Assembly (NCBI GenBank): GCA_014529385.2
Contig: CM043944.1
Location: forward strand, 179,172,740 to 179,236,739
Source: Adiantum capillus-veneris
Lineage: Eukaryota > Streptophyta > Polypodiopsida > Polypodiales > Pteridaceae
Direction of reading: 5' to 3'
DNA: 64,000 bases
The notes beneath the pieces are model-generated. The model was not told the DNA's origin and did no database searches. It saw only the letters and a program-made list of their open reading frames with translations. Shown in pieces: positions 31,945 to 44,000 of this stretch. The stretch's first letter is position 1, and the number at the start of each line of letters is the position of its first letter. A program made the translations under genes and the position numbers.

Positions 31945-33141
31945 CTAAGACAATCGTGCAGACAATCGCTTATCCTTTCCAAGAATCAAATGAGACTTCT
32001 CGGGAATAACCTTTAAGAAAACCATATCCCCAGTTTCATACTCCACAACCCGATGTTTCTTGTCATAATACAATTTATGTCTCTTTTGGGCTTCTCTAAT
32101 ATTCCCCCTGATTTTGGCGAACTCGTTATCCATTTTCTCAAGCATCTCACGTGACAGTTCTACCTTATTCCTTGAGCTAAGAAAATTTATAGGTGTGGGA
32201 CAGTTATAGCCATACATTGCTTCAAACGGGGTCATCCTAATAGATGAATGATATGAACTGTTGTATGCAAATTTAACCAAAGGCAAATATTCATTCCAAT
32301 TAGATTGGTTTTCATTGACATACATTCGTAATATATCTTCTAAAATACGACTCACTCTCTCCGTTTCCGCATCGGTTTGAGGATGGAAAGCATTAGACAT
32401 GCGTAACTGGGTACCTATAGAGTCAAAAGTCACTCTCTAGAAATGAGAAGTGAACTTAGAATCTCTGTCAGACACTATGCTCTTGGGCATGCCATGCAAA
32501 CGAAATATCTCTTTCATAAACAAGCGTGCAATGGTCAAAGCAGTATCAGTTACTTTCACGGGAAAGAAGTGAGCCTGTTTTGTGAGTCTATCTACCACCA
32601 CAAAGATCGAGTCATACCCTCCACGAGTAGTAGGAAGTCTAATAATAAAGTCCATGGATATAGACTCCCACTTCTGTAAAGGAATGTCTAAGGGTTGAAG
32701 GTCACCAGGCATCCTCTTATGTTCAATTTTAACTTGTTGACATTGAAAGCATTCATGCACATAATTCTTAACATCCAATTTCATACGTGGCCAAAAGAAT
32801 GAACTTTTAATCTTTTCATATGTCTTACTCAATCCATGATGACCAGAAAAAGGTGAATTATGACACTCATGCAGAATTTGACTCTTAAAAGAAGAATTTA
32901 CAGGAATACACAAGCAGTCATAACAATACAGATTTCCCTTATACAAGTGATATCTGTTTTCATACATCTCACCAATATTCTCACGCAAGAATTTCAAAAT
33001 AGGCATATAAAAGGAATCATTTTCAACTTCAGCATGTATCTCATCAATCAAATTGGATCGCACAACAGTCAACAAATTACACATGGGCGTACGACTCAAT
33101 GTATCTGCAACTTTATTTTCTTTTTCACACAAATACTTCAA
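31945..33141 (-). pseudogene. G3 RNase H end and integrase
   Basis: Two long frames (32437-33141 and 31945-32433) are separated by one TAG at 32437-32439. The first begins KYLCEKENKVADTLSR (end of RNase H). The integrase zinc finger follows (ILHECHNSPFSGHHGLSKTY to VHECFQCQQVK), then core aspartates in SMDFIIRLPTTRGGYDSIFV and SIVSDRDSKFTSHF. The second frame has FHPQTDAETERVSRILEDIL with the catalytic E, LPLVKFAYNSSYHSSIRMTP and a C-terminal YETGDMVFLKVIPEK. Only one stop (TGG to TAG in the usual FW) blocks it. G-Q is A-E in the PQTDGQ motif. Confidence 0.95.
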
Positions 33142-34231
33142 ATCAAAGTCATACTCAGCCAGGAATTCAATCCATCTTCTTTGTCTGTTATTTAACTATG
33201 GCTGAGTGAAAATATACTTCAAGTTTTGATGATCAGTACGCAATTCAAATTTTACACCAAGCAAGAGATGACGCCAAAGCTTCAATGCATGAACAACAAG
33301 CAAGCAATTCTAGATCATGTGTTGCATAGTTTAATTCATGTCGTCTTAATTTCCTAAACTCATATACAACCACTCTTCCTTCTTGTGTCAAAACACAACC
33401 TAATTGTTCACCACTAGTGTCACAGGACACAACAAATGGTTTGCCCATCTCAGGAACTTTTAAAACAAAATTTTCCGCTATTTTAGCCTTCAAGGTCTCA
33501 AAAGCAGTCTCACAGCTAGAAGTCCACACAAAACCCTTGTCTTTCTTGGTCAATTCGGTCAAAGGACTTGCTATCTTAGAGAAATCTTTAATGTGTGCTC
33601 TCTCATATTGTGCTAGACCCATAAAGCTTCTTACATCTCTTACTAACATAGTCTTAACTTTATCAAGATCAATGTGAATCCCCTCTTTAGAAATCACTCT
33701 TCCCAAATACACAATCTGATCCTTTGCAAAAGAATACTTACTTGCTTTGGCATACAATTTATGTTCACGCAAAACCTCAAATGTTTTCTTTAAGTACAAT
33801 GCATGATCTTCTTCATTCGTAGAATACACAAAAATATTATCCAAGAATACCAGAATGAAGTCCTCAAGATACGGGTGAAAAATATTATTCATTAAGCACA
33901 TGAAAGTTGTTGGTGCATTAGTCAAACCAAAAGCAAGAACTCTAAATTCATAATGTCCATAACGTGTACGAAAAGAAATCTTTGGAATGTCCTCGGCCTT
34001 GATACGGATTTGATGGTAGCCAGAACGAAGGTCAACCTTTGAAAATATTGTGGCACCACTCAAATGACTAAGCAGTTCATCTAAGTGAGGAAGAGGATAT
34101 TTGTTCTTAATGGTCTTTTTGTTTAATCCCCTATAGTCGATGCATAATCTATATGTACCATCCTTTTTCTTTTGGAATAACATAGGACTACCCCAAGGAG
34201 ATACACTAGGTTTAATGAAACCCTTTTTCAA
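33142..34231 (-). pseudogene. G3 reverse transcriptase-RNase H
   Basis: A 328-residue frame (33245-34231) starts in the RT fingers. It reads PSVSPWGSPMLFQKKKDGTY, LCIDYRGLNKKTIKNKYPLP, IFSKVDLRSGYHQIRIKAED and LAFGLTNAPTTF. The catalytic box FLDN (33836-33847) has N for the second Asp. A few residues are missing in the connection (MLVRDVRSFMGLAQYERAHI). The RNase H part reads KPFVVSCDTSGEQLGCVLTQ and NYATHDLELLA, and then shifts frame. RTDHQNLKYIFTQP*LNNRQ follows with a TAG at 33196-33198. It is dead by residue change, frameshift and stop. Confidence 0.95.
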
Positions 34232-34719
34232 AAGATCATCAAGTTGTATCTTGAGCTCTTTAAGCTCATCAATATTGAACCTGTATGGAGATCTGGAATA
34301 AGGTGTCGCTGTTGGATATAGATCTATGGCATGGTCTACCGCTCTAGGCGGAGGTATACCAGGAAGATCGTCCGGAACACATCCTTAACTTCATGTAAGA
34401 GATCCTCTATAAATTCTCGATTTGTCTCTTTATGTTTATCCCCAGATTCTCTTTAATCTCATTAGCAAACACAAGCAACGTCTCACACAAGCAAACACAA
34501 GCAACGTCTCACACTCTTATCTAAGTCACCTTATCAATTCCATTGCCAAAACTAGATTTAGAATCTCTTTCTTTCCACAAAGAGTGTGACTTATCATCAT
34601 CAAATGATTAAAGATATATTTTTCTTTCTTAACAATCAATCAAAACATGATTTTCAATGATCTAATTGATACCAATGATAACATCATGCATATCAATGTT
34701 TATGTTATAGAAATCATCT
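34232..34719 (-). pseudogene. G3 protease-RT linker, broken
   Basis: Minus strand immediately upstream of the RT: LKIQLDDLLKKGF-like wording, TPYSRSPYRFNIDELKELK and a segment compatible with VPPPRAVDHAIDLYPTAT near 34310-34350. These are the linker phrases usual before the RT in this lineage. Beyond about 34400 there are multiple stops, plus a duplicated phrase (AAGCAACGTCTCACA at 34475 and 34499). Confidence 0.6.
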
Positions 34720-34905
34720 TTATGATTTCGACTCTTCAAAGAAAAAAAAAAACAAATTTTCTACTAACTCTTTCGTGGAACTATTATTACCACTAGTTAA
34801 GTCCACAAGTCTTTTAACTTCTCGATTTAATTTCAAGTTTAATTTCTCAATCAATTTAGACGATAAGAAGCAATGAATACTATCCAAATCAATTAAGAAA
34901 TTCAA
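34720..34905 (-). pseudogene. G3 aspartic protease fragment
   Basis: The frame reads NFLIDLDSIHCFLSSKLIEK. In related elements this is a D-S-G-S-T-H loop, so the first Asp is kept but S-G is L-D and T is I. It continues KLNLKLNREVKRLVDLTSGN. Only the first third of the fold is open. Confidence 0.7.
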
Positions 34906-35356
34906 ATTTTAATCTCAACTTCTACGCATAAATTCGATCTCACAGAAGCTTTCAAAGGACGTATCAAAGACATAAAGCATCACAAAGAAGGGGTAGATGA
35001 CTTACCTTTATCGTACGCATCGCCAAAAGTCTCCAATTGAGCCATCTTGGTACGTATTGTCTTATCGGTCACCTTGCTCGAGCATTCGAAAGTCTCGTGG
35101 TCGTGTTCTCAATATTGAAAGTATAATCCAAATCTTTGAGTTCTTCAATCCACGCTTCTAAATCTTCGCATATCTTTCTTATGCCATCAAACTCTTTAAG
35201 CTTAGCCTTCGTTAAGAATGATTTGGTTGTCGCTTCTCCCATATCGTCATCGTTTCTTTTGGCGGTACCCCAGCGCCACCACGATGATTATTGTTTCCAG
35301 GTGGATTAGCATGGTTTTCACCTTCATGTTGGCCATCAAGGTCTACATAGATATCA
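34906..35356 (-). pseudogene. G3 gag scrap, directly joined to the 5' LTR
   Basis: The minus strand has DGQHEGENHANPPGNNNHRG and then GAGVPPKETMTIWEK near 35270-35340, a Gly/Asn-rich gag-like stretch. LKEFDGIRKICEDLEAWIEE and QLETFGDAYDKG follow toward 35000. The PBS and gag start expected next to the LTR are absent, so a deletion has removed the 5' leader and perhaps the LTR's end. Confidence 0.5.
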
Positions 35357-35391
35357 AGCTACATGGGATGCATGGAAATATACCTGGACAA

Positions 35392-35444
<53 letters not shown>

Positions 35445-35619
35445 CTTTCAAAAGAGTAGTGTAATTTGTGTTAAAGCAGCACCCTTTTAGGCATAGAGGA
35501 GATTAACATGCCTTTGAGATGCAATGCATAGGCGAGCATGCCAAAAGTGACTCATAATGTGCATACCACAGTAGCAACCAAATATTATTGTAGTCGTCGA
35601 CTACATAACTTGAAGTATC

Positions 35620-36080
35620 TTTTTTTTTTTTTGCAAAACTCACAAATGGTGAGTAGATTATATTATCATAACCAAAAAATTACAGCTTCCTCCCACTTTG
35701 CCTACTCCAAATCATAGCACTTCTCCACCATCCTATGTCATTTTTGCCTCGGACAACACGTCCAAAAACGGGGAAAACCATCCGATCTCTTTTCGTCGTG
35801 ATTGCCTGCCAATTTGAACAAGGCGTAACTACATGCCCATGACTCTGATCGATAAGCCGTAAATTTCTAGCAACTCCACACATTGCATTCAACCTTATGC
35901 AACCTTGACGAGGTGAAAAAGATCCCTGTCAGCATGCTTATCAAGGGGATCAAATCACACTAGAACTGCTCCTTGCAAAATTTCCTTGACCCATAACTTG
36001 CCCATCCAAGCTCTGATTGAGGATCTAAAAGACTGGCATGCACCACAACTCAAGCTCTTCAAGTCTATCCATCAGCATCA
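35620..36080 (-). mobile_element. LINE tail embedded in the G3 5' LTR
   Basis: Same insert as in the other LTR: poly(T) at 35620-35632, then the identical 3' terminus and frame ending SRQSGRKL. Because both LTRs derive from one template at transposition, the LINE was in the LTR before G3 last moved. Confidence 0.6.
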
Positions 36081-36835
36081 GCTCTGTCCATCCATATGTA
36101 CCTGCCCAGTCCGGCGATGATCTGCAAAGCATCCTACCTTCAAACTACAATATCTTTCCTCTCGTAGCTACGATTGAGGAGCTGTCAGGACCCACATGTA
36201 GAAGACACTGAGGACCACCTCTGGCATTTAACTCCTTGCTATAAGTTCTTGTACAAGTGCACACATACACATACACACACACATGCACACATAACCATGC
36301 ATACTACAAGCATTCAAACCACATATAGGCATACACACATAAACGCATAATTTACAAAGTTTTTACTAAGACACTGAGCTCATTCACATGGTAGGAGCAA
36401 GAAGAGGGGTAGTTGACAAAGATGAAGGTTGGATACATGCTTTGGGTTATTTAGAACACCCCAGAGGATAGGAGTAACAAATATGGTCTTCTATGTACAA
36501 GTCTTTGGTGGCACCCTAGTCCCCCTCAAGTCACATGTAGTGCTTGAGGAATGTTGTATTCTTATCAGGTTAATATAAATTCTCTCAACTCACAATTGTG
36601 ATCGAGTATGGCAAAAAAAAAAAAAGACACATTGACAATATATCCATAAACACACATTGTCACGGGAACCGAATAATAGTGATCGATAGCAAAAGATAGA
36701 GAAAGAGATCTTTGTATTGATGAATCTTTGTAGAGTTTTGATACAACAGAGGAGCAAAATATATGGGCGCACTGCGTTGTACGGAGCTCGAACCTCCCGA
36801 CCACCCCCGAGCTTCAGTTCGCTTGCATGCAGCGT

Positions 36836-36898
36836 CTCACTCGCACTCGCACTCGCACTCGCACTCTCACTCTCACTCTCACTCGCACTCGCACTCGC
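36836..36898. repeat. (CACTCG/CACTCT) hexanucleotide array, 10 units
   Basis: Counterpart of 30931-30979 with two more units. Frames through it give His-Ser or Arg-Val repeats, which are not genes. Confidence 0.9.
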
Positions 36899-37790
36899 AG
36901 AAGAAGAGATCGGTGAATGATCCCCAAACGCACCACCCGTCGTGCTTTTATCCTTCTTTTCCTCGAAAAGCCTGCACGATTTTTGTACCAAGTATACCTG
37001 CGAGAATAATATAAGAACGTGATCGCTAAGCGATCCGTAAAAGTTAGATTTCTATCATGACACTTTGCAATAGATCCTGTTTCACACATTGATTTCTGCA
37101 TCGCCTACAAAATAGCCAAAAGAACATACTCGTGCAACCAATTCAACATGATAATCAAAGTAAAAAAACATAATTATATACTTTCATAGCCATACTCTAC
37201 CATGAAGAAACAATCCACTTCTTGGTTGATAGCAGGGAGAACTGTATGATGATTGTATGTTTGTCTGTCCCTGTGTACACTACACTGCTGCTGCCTTCTG
37301 TTGTTTTCATCATAACTTTTACAAACAAACTCAGAACAGAGCAATCCAGGTACTCAAAACGACGGGAATAGGTCTGGTCTATAAGGCATCGCGGACAGAA
37401 TTAAAAAAAACGTCTCCGTTTGGTTAAAAAGCAACTTTTAGGTCGCGACTCATAAAACCGCTATTTTTGGGTCTCCACTACTTTTACAACTTATTTTAAT
37501 CCTACCCATGCATTTTAAGCTAAAACACATAAATATAAAACATTGATATTAATACAAATCTCAATTTTACTGTTCATAGACAGACTATCTGTTATTCATT
37601 AATCTTTATCAAATCCGTCTTTAGTGTATTATTTAAAAAAAAGAATATATGTTCTCTCTTAATATCTCAACTCATTCGTATAAGCTCTATTTAATAGACT
37701 ATTCAAAAATCTTTCAAATCGTGCTAACGAAAGATATGCCCTGCTACATTCTTTTCGACTTTAAGAACTTCAAAGACTAGTCCTATTACA

Positions 37791-38235
37791 TACACATAAT
37801 ATCAAACATAGCACACTTATGTATCCAAGGTAGTAATACCAAATGATGCATTGAAAATATATCCATAAACACATATAATATCAAACATAGCACACTTATG
37901 TATCCAAGGTACTACTTATGTATTTGAGGTAGTAGTACCAGAAGATACAAAAACACACACACACACACACACATAAACACATCAAAGAAGATACTTACCC
38001 TCCACTTTGTTAAAACGGAGGTAACATAACTAAATTTGACCAATTTGATCATACACAATTCTATAGACACCCACCCCAAATCCAATAGAGAACTCTCATG
38101 TGCACATCCACATGACTCAGGTGTTGACACATAGAGAAGTCTTCAAGTTATACACAAGAGAAGTTTTGAAATCTAATCAAATAGGACTACTCAAACAATG
38201 AACATGATGTGTGTGTGTGTGTGTGTGTGTGTGGA

Positions 38236-38278
<43 letters not shown>

Positions 38279-38423
38279 CATGGCCCCAAATTTGGAAATA
38301 TGTATTAGTAAGGCATAGCATAATGGAGTTACTAGATTCAAGCACTAAGCTTGGAACTAGAAAGGCAGAACCAAACAAAGATCGAGGTAGAGATAGAGAT
38401 GAATAAAAAGTTATTTTAGCAAG
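37791..38423. other. Leader-like region with SSRs
   Basis: No coding. A 60-bp phrase (ATATCAAACATAGCACACTT) occurs twice, at 37799 and 37879. There is a CA tract at 37952-37972 and a (TG)n(GA)n tract at 38207-38276. If the adjacent PBS is real, this is the 5' leader of a minus-strand element interrupted by G3. Confidence 0.5.
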
Positions 38424-38441
38424 TCCCCGGCAATGGTGCCA
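38424..38441 (-). promoter_or_regulatory. Primer-binding-site-like sequence
   Basis: Minus sense TGGCACCATTGCCGGGGA, one base from the LTR. It matches the TGGCGCCGTTGCCGGGGA type seen next to plant LTRs, with two G-to-A changes, both at CpG. It points to an internal region at lower coordinates. Confidence 0.6.
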
Positions 38442-38442
38442 A

Positions 38443-39184
38443 TGTTGGCTGGTCGTCGCGACGGATGTCTATAGCATAGCTTTTTGGCACTAACATAATG
38501 TCAATACTCAAGGAAGCGATTTGAATGGGGAACGGAGACTCTTCGAGGGTGTAAACCTTGAGAAGTGAACCCACGGAATAACTCTAACTCTAAAACATGC
38601 AAATCTCTTGCTCTTAGATCAAGCAATCTACTTATGTCCTAAGTCACCAGACTTAGTCATTAACCCGTTTCGGCACTCAAACGGAGTCCAAATGTTACAA
38701 AACTTTAGGAGAAGGTCAAGGACACTTAGGGACACTAACCTACCCAGTTTGGTCACATTTTGAGGAGGTACCAAAATTATGATCCATCATAATTTAGGTC
38801 TCAAAATCTGCAATAGAACACATCAGAAAGGTTGCCCTAGGGTCTAGTGTGGGGCATGGTGGGTATGTGTGTGCTCAAGGAGGTTTGTGTGTATGTGCAG
38901 ACATAGCTTACACAGTTAGAGAGAGAGAGAGAGAGAGAAAGAGTACTCTTGATTTTGACCCAAAAGGTACTACATTAAAATACACACCATAGCATAAAAA
39001 ATATGTACATAGAGTGCTTTATTTATAAGCGTGGAGTAAATATCCGGCTGGAGTTCCTCATCTTTTTGGCTTACACATAGCCATACTAGAGAACCTTACA
39101 ACACATAGGTCAAATGCCATATAGGAAGCTATGCAAGTGTAGAGGTGTCTCCCATGGTTATAGAAGGACATGCCTATCCCAACA
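38443..39184 (-). mobile_element. LTR (742 bp) with PBS and PPT on opposite sides
   Basis: In minus sense it starts TGTTGGGATAGGC and ends GACCAGCCAACA (TGTTGG/CCAACA inverted ends). A TATA-like box CTTATAAATAAAG in minus sense sits at about 39018-39031. A short GA tract lies at 38919-38940. PPT on the upper side makes it a 3' LTR of the gag-bearing C2. PBS on the lower side makes it a 5' LTR of something else. Confidence 0.7.
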
Positions 39185-39198
39185 ATCCTCCCCTTAGG
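39185..39198 (-). promoter_or_regulatory. C2 polypurine tract
   Basis: Minus sense CCTAAGGGGAGGAT, directly before the LTR TG. A second similar tract (TTTAAGGGGAGTA) lies at about 39303-39315. Confidence 0.8.
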
Positions 39199-39275
39199 CA
39201 TGGACTATACTCAAATAAGATGAATCAAGCCCTAAAGCCGCACAAGCTAATAGTCACACAGACTGAGTGGTCTCA

Positions 39276-40391
39276 TCATATGGTGTTACACAGACTAATA
39301 AATACTCCCCTTAAACAAAGAAGGTGGACGACCATCCATATCCACAATACATCAGTATACTCGTAAAAGTATTTGGGGACGGTACACACATGGAGACAAT
39401 TCTCTTCCTTTTGATTTGAATCTCCATCTTTTTCCTCTGCTAGATTGACTCTAGCTTTGTCTTTGTTGTTGTTTCCTTGGTATTTTGATGGTGAATGACC
39501 TTTGATGCCGCAATTGCTACAATACTTGTCCTTGTAGCAGTCCTTGGAGAAGTGTCCAGGCTTGCCACACTCATAACATATCTTGTTATTTAACCTAGGT
39601 GATGATGCTGATGCCCTAGATGATGGTGATGATGATGCAAAATAACACATCTTGTTATTTAACCTAGATGATGATGATGATGATGCCCTAGATGATGGTG
39701 ATGATGATGCAAAACAAGCTCCTCCCACTGATTTAGATTTATCAAATTTCTTCTTATTTTTCTTTTCTTCTTCATTGATTGCCCCTGTGACATATTGTAG
39801 AGAAGGTATGGGCTCTTTTTGCTCTAAGACTGTGACTATGTTGTCAAAACTTTCAGGTAGAGCACTCAGGAGCATAGCGACTTGATCTTCTTCCGGGACT
39901 TGGCACTAAATGTAAGTAAGCTGCGTGATTATGCTCATTAGTTTGTTAACGAGGCTTGAAACATCCTCCCTCTGAAGCATAGTAAGTTTGTAAAGAATTT
40001 TTTTAAAGCTAATCTTACTTTGCTTTTGTTTAGCACCAAAGTTATGTTGCAAAATATCCCATTCTTGGATTGCAGTGGTGCAGCTCTTTGTAAAGTGCAC
40101 ATAATTATCGTGGAGTGATGTGATAATTATGCCTAGTGCTTGTTCATCTTTAGCTTGTGCTTGTGCAATTTGGGCCCTAGTGAGAGTGCCTTCAACAAAA
40201 GTGGATAATTCGCTTACTCTCGGTTTTACAACAGACCATAGTTGCTTTTTCATAAGCAGCATGGGTGCATCGAAAAGCGTGCACGCGGGCCTGCTGGGAA
40301 AAACGCGCTTTATCGTGCCCTGCATCTGAGCCCTGTAGCGGCAGGGTGTGAGCGCAGCTTCACCTGCTGTGCTGCCGGAGGTCATCGCCAT
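39276..40391 (-). pseudogene. C2 copia gag with two zinc knuckles; pol deleted
   Basis: Gag opens MAMTSGSTAGEAALTP at 40391. It runs through AQAQAKDEQALGIIITSLHD, QEWDILQHNFGAKQKQ and QREDVSSLVNKLMSIITQLT, then meets a TAG near 39906. It continues VPEEDQVAMLLSALPESFDN and, after a Ser-rich duplicated stretch (SSSPSSRAS twice), the knuckle CYECGKPGHFSKDC at 39538-39579. The second knuckle (YCSNCGIKGHSPSKY) has lost its last Cys. Beyond it only about 150 bases remain to the PPT, so protease, integrase and RT are missing. Confidence 0.9.
39610..39715. repeat. Duplicated Ser-rich segment in C2 gag (GATGAT tract)
   Basis: The phrase CTTGTTATTTAACCTAGGTG/ATGATG with CCCTAGATGATGGTGATG recurs at about 39580-39640 and 39650-39712, repeating the SSSPSSRAS-type stretch of gag. 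It is a local slippage duplication. Confidence 0.8.
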
Positions 40392-41040
40392 CGCTCCACC
40401 TCCTTGTGTTTCACATACGGCCGCCCAAGGGGAGGGCCTTTGGTCAATCAAACAGTTAAGGGGGCATGCCCACCCCGGGCACACACCCCTCCGAGTTTGA
40501 CGTCTTGCTTCGCCCAGCTCGGAGATCCGGGGCCGAGGAGCTGTCGAGTTTCAGGACAATGTCCCAACGGCAGAACTGATTCGAAAGCAGTTCTACGGGA
40601 AGATTAGTAATCCGGAAGATCGATCCCGACAAGGAGAGGACAAAAAGGATGATGGTTATGGGTTGATTCAAGACACATTGATTGAGCAAGGGCCTCAAGC
40701 ATGGCTAATGGCACGACCATATTATACGGCATGCTCAGCACAATCGAGAGGAAGCAAATCCAAGTGCTTCCACATCTTTGGAAAGAGATTAATTGCCATG
40801 GTGTTTTTGTCCCAAAATCATCGATGATTTCACTTCGATCAAGAATTGCACTGGGCAACACAAAGTGTTAGCTAATTTTCACCAAAAAACTCGACCAATA
40901 GCATGTTCTAACGATGCTCCAAGGGATGTGCTAGTGGTTAGACTGGACCAAGATTCAACAAGGGCACAAGGATTCATACTAATCCACAGGTTTGAGGTTT
41001 CATGTTTTTAAGGTTTTCTCGTTTTATGTATGATGTCAAT
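40392..41040. other. C2 leader edge and unassigned frames
   Basis: The GC-rich part to about 40520 precedes the C2 gag start and may be its leader, but no PBS is found. From 40516 to 40824 the plus strand is open (PEDRSRQGEDKKDDGYGLIQ, EQGPQAWLMARPYYTACSAQ, CFHIFGKRLIAMVFLSQN). I cannot assign it. A GT..AG pair at 40991-41044 could be an intron or chance. Confidence 0.3.
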
Positions 41041-44000
41041 TGCAGGGGATATTCCAAATATTTGCACAAGTTAATTCTTGCTTCAAGAATTATTCTTGTC
41101 CAACCAAGGTAGCAGTGAATGATGATGCACCGCAGGTTGCTACCAATTGGTACTCTTATTCAATTGCATTCAGGAAAGTACATGCAATGCCTCAAATGGG
41201 TATGGTACAGATGTTGGCATGGCCGACTAATTATTTTTATCGCCAACATATGAAATAGCTTTTGTTTTGGTTTGATCATGCTTTCAAACATGTTATGTAG
41301 CTCTTGCATGCAGGCACAGTGACAAGTTCCGTATGCAGTCAACTTTTTTCCACTGCTTTGTTTGCAAAGAGCCACTGTTTGGTTGAGAGATCAACATCGA
41401 GCAGGGCTTGACTACACAATATTCAAGCCATGCAAAAGGAACTGATACTTACAGGGCTCGGCACGGCCGATAATTCTTATGGCTCAAGGGTACAAAGTTG
41501 TTTGGCAGGTGTACTTAATGAGCACGGTTTCTCAGCGGTTCAATTTGATGCCACTCCATAGACAATTGTTAGTGTTTTCGACTCTCAAGGAAATTAGCAC
41601 ATCCAGTTGCTCGGCATGGACGACTCCTTGTCACTATTTCCAACAGCTGCTACCGAATGTTTGCCACACAGTATTAGTTCATTCCAATTGCAATTGTTTG
41701 AATAGGAAATGTGTTTGCAGCTAATTTCATTATGTACCAAACAGGTGTATAGGATAAACGACGGCGTCTGTGCAGATATGGCTATAAGCCATTTTGGAAT
41801 GAGTTTTTCCTTCCAAATTTCATGACAATTGGTTACAGCAACAACCAGGTTAGCCAAGTTTAAGTTTTTTCATGTTTACACTTTACTTGACAATTATTGT
41901 CGTTGTGCAAAGCAAACTGCTCTGACAATTTCATATGAAGCAAAGCTCAGAGGAACTGGCAAAATAGGGAATATCACTCACAGAATCCCTACCAGTCTAA
42001 ACTGTCAAGGACAGATTACGGATCGATTGTTTAATATGATTGTTGGTTGCTATCAACACACAACACCAAAATGAGCCTAATTCTCATACTTATCTCACGG
42101 GCAATCATGGCCCCTGCAAGGTAGGTGGATCGGAATGAGTTTTGTGTTTTTTTGTTACCTCTCTCGATGCAAGAGTCCAACCAGAAAACTGGGGAATGCT
42201 TATACAATAAGCTGCAAGTCAAGCATAAGATGTGTAAGAGGACATAGCTTATGCACACACTGTAAAAAACTTAAGGCAAGTTCCTCATCCCAGCATGCTC
42301 TTCTTTTCCTTCTCTATCTCCAATCTTCTAAGAAGCTTTTGATACATGTTTTGCTTATGAGTCAGCTTGAGCCAAGGTGCTCTAACTCACAGCTAGCATG
42401 TGGCCAAGATGCTACTCAAATTAGTCTTCATCGGTCGATTGAACACTATTTGCATAAGGACTATGAGCCAAAGGATAAGACCCACTAATTGGTATTCCTT
42501 GGATGCTTGTTCTCAAGATCGAACACAGTGACGTTAATTACCCCAATGCACTACATGTTTTCAGTGTGACACTCCATTTGAGTTTTTACTAATCTTCAAC
42601 TCACAGCAGCTGATCTCTACAAGACAGTATAGATACAGCAATCAGTTGTGACATCATGGTTGTCCATAAGAGCTCGGCAGTTCACTTGTGTGGATTTCCT
42701 ACTCTCTCTATAGCACTACGCCGTCTCTATGGACATACTGTTCTGGGGTAAGACCCGGCGGGTGATTATTACATCACCCCATAGGCATTAAGGATCACAG
42801 TTTGATCTGCATTAAGGATCACAGTTGATCTCTCCCAGTTATACTTTCAAGGAAAGAATTCCGCAATCTACCACACGCGGTAGCGGACGGAGACACTTTT
42901 CAAGTTGATTCCAATCATTTTGTACACGGTTGACTATGTTAGTTACCGTGATCTACTAGTTGAGCAGTTTCTACAAAGAGTCTTACCAAGGGGTTTGACT
43001 ACATAGATTCTAATCCAAGGGCTTCGATTGCACTGGCAACACCCAGGGTTTCCAGTACAATGCTGTTTGTTTTTCCAGGTAGGGGACGTGCTCCTCCCCA
43101 TTGGAATACAGGTAAGTGTACAATACGTTCAAATCTCCAGGTAACGCATCTATTGATTTGGTGTTATTTCATTTTTAGTATGCTTTGCTTGGTTTTTCAA
43201 GACGTCTAAGTACGCTTGAATGTTACAGAGCCATGCCAAGGGCATGTCGGCACAAAGTATTTTGGGCCAAGTGTCCAATCTATCTTTTTGTCTTATGCTG
43301 TTACGAACCTACTTGTTGGGTTCAATTTGGCACATGTTGTCACATGGGATACAACATGGTCTAGGAACTCAAGGAGTTCGGTTTAGCTAGTGTGGAGCAA
43401 CGCTAATGAGGGTCCCTCTCACTCCCGTCGTAGAGTGCTTGCAGTTACCTCCACACACAAGTATATCTTATACTTGAAGGATGTTCTTTTTTACACATCC
43501 TTACATGAGACATATTCCACATGTGGAGAATATGAGTCTCTAGACTGACACTGGCGCCATTATTTCAATTATGTGTCACGACAAAGTCCCTAGGTGCTGG
43601 TCACATCTGTTTTCTAGAGCATTTTTAGCACGACGTATCAGGAGCAATTTTGTGGCCAGATATTGTCGGATACTTAGAATGACTTGTTAAGGTACATTAT
43701 AGATGGTTGTTTATACATCTAGCAAGGCTATAAGTTGTTAATGAAAAAGTTTCATTGTCTGTACCTAGAAGTGATCAATGTTTTACCTTTTATTTCCATT
43801 CAGACGTTTCAGCAAGGTTTGCAAAAGATTGCGACTGAAAGTATTTAGTTTCTTTTCAGAACTATTTACATTCTTTCTTTAATGTGTGCTACGCGCATCA
43901 CATTTTGCCATAAGTATTGGCAAGGCTCATTATGGATATACAAGTTCGGGTTAGTTTTTCTTAAATGCATGCACACTAGGTATTATGGGTCCTAGTGTTT

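Larger units (their letters stand above)
35357..37790 (-). mobile_element. G3 Ty3/gypsy 5' LTR (about 2.43 kb)
   Basis: Direct repeat of 29442-31873 with few differences (for example 10 against 8 hexanucleotide units, GA tract length, single-base changes). In minus sense it starts TGTAATAGG at 37790. The flanking five bases outside (TACAC) resemble TACAT near 29424-29428, but the far boundary is unclear, so a target duplication is not established. Confidence 0.9.

Noticed and set aside
35262-35285. ACCCCAGCGCCACC as a G3 primer-binding site
   Set aside because: It lies about 80 bases from the LTR and within a readable gag-like frame (NNNHRGGAGVPPKET).
40516-40824. Frame with CFHIFG that recalls tubulin-tyrosine-ligase wording
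   Set aside because: Only a few residues agree and the following catalytic motifs are absent. Not enough to name it.
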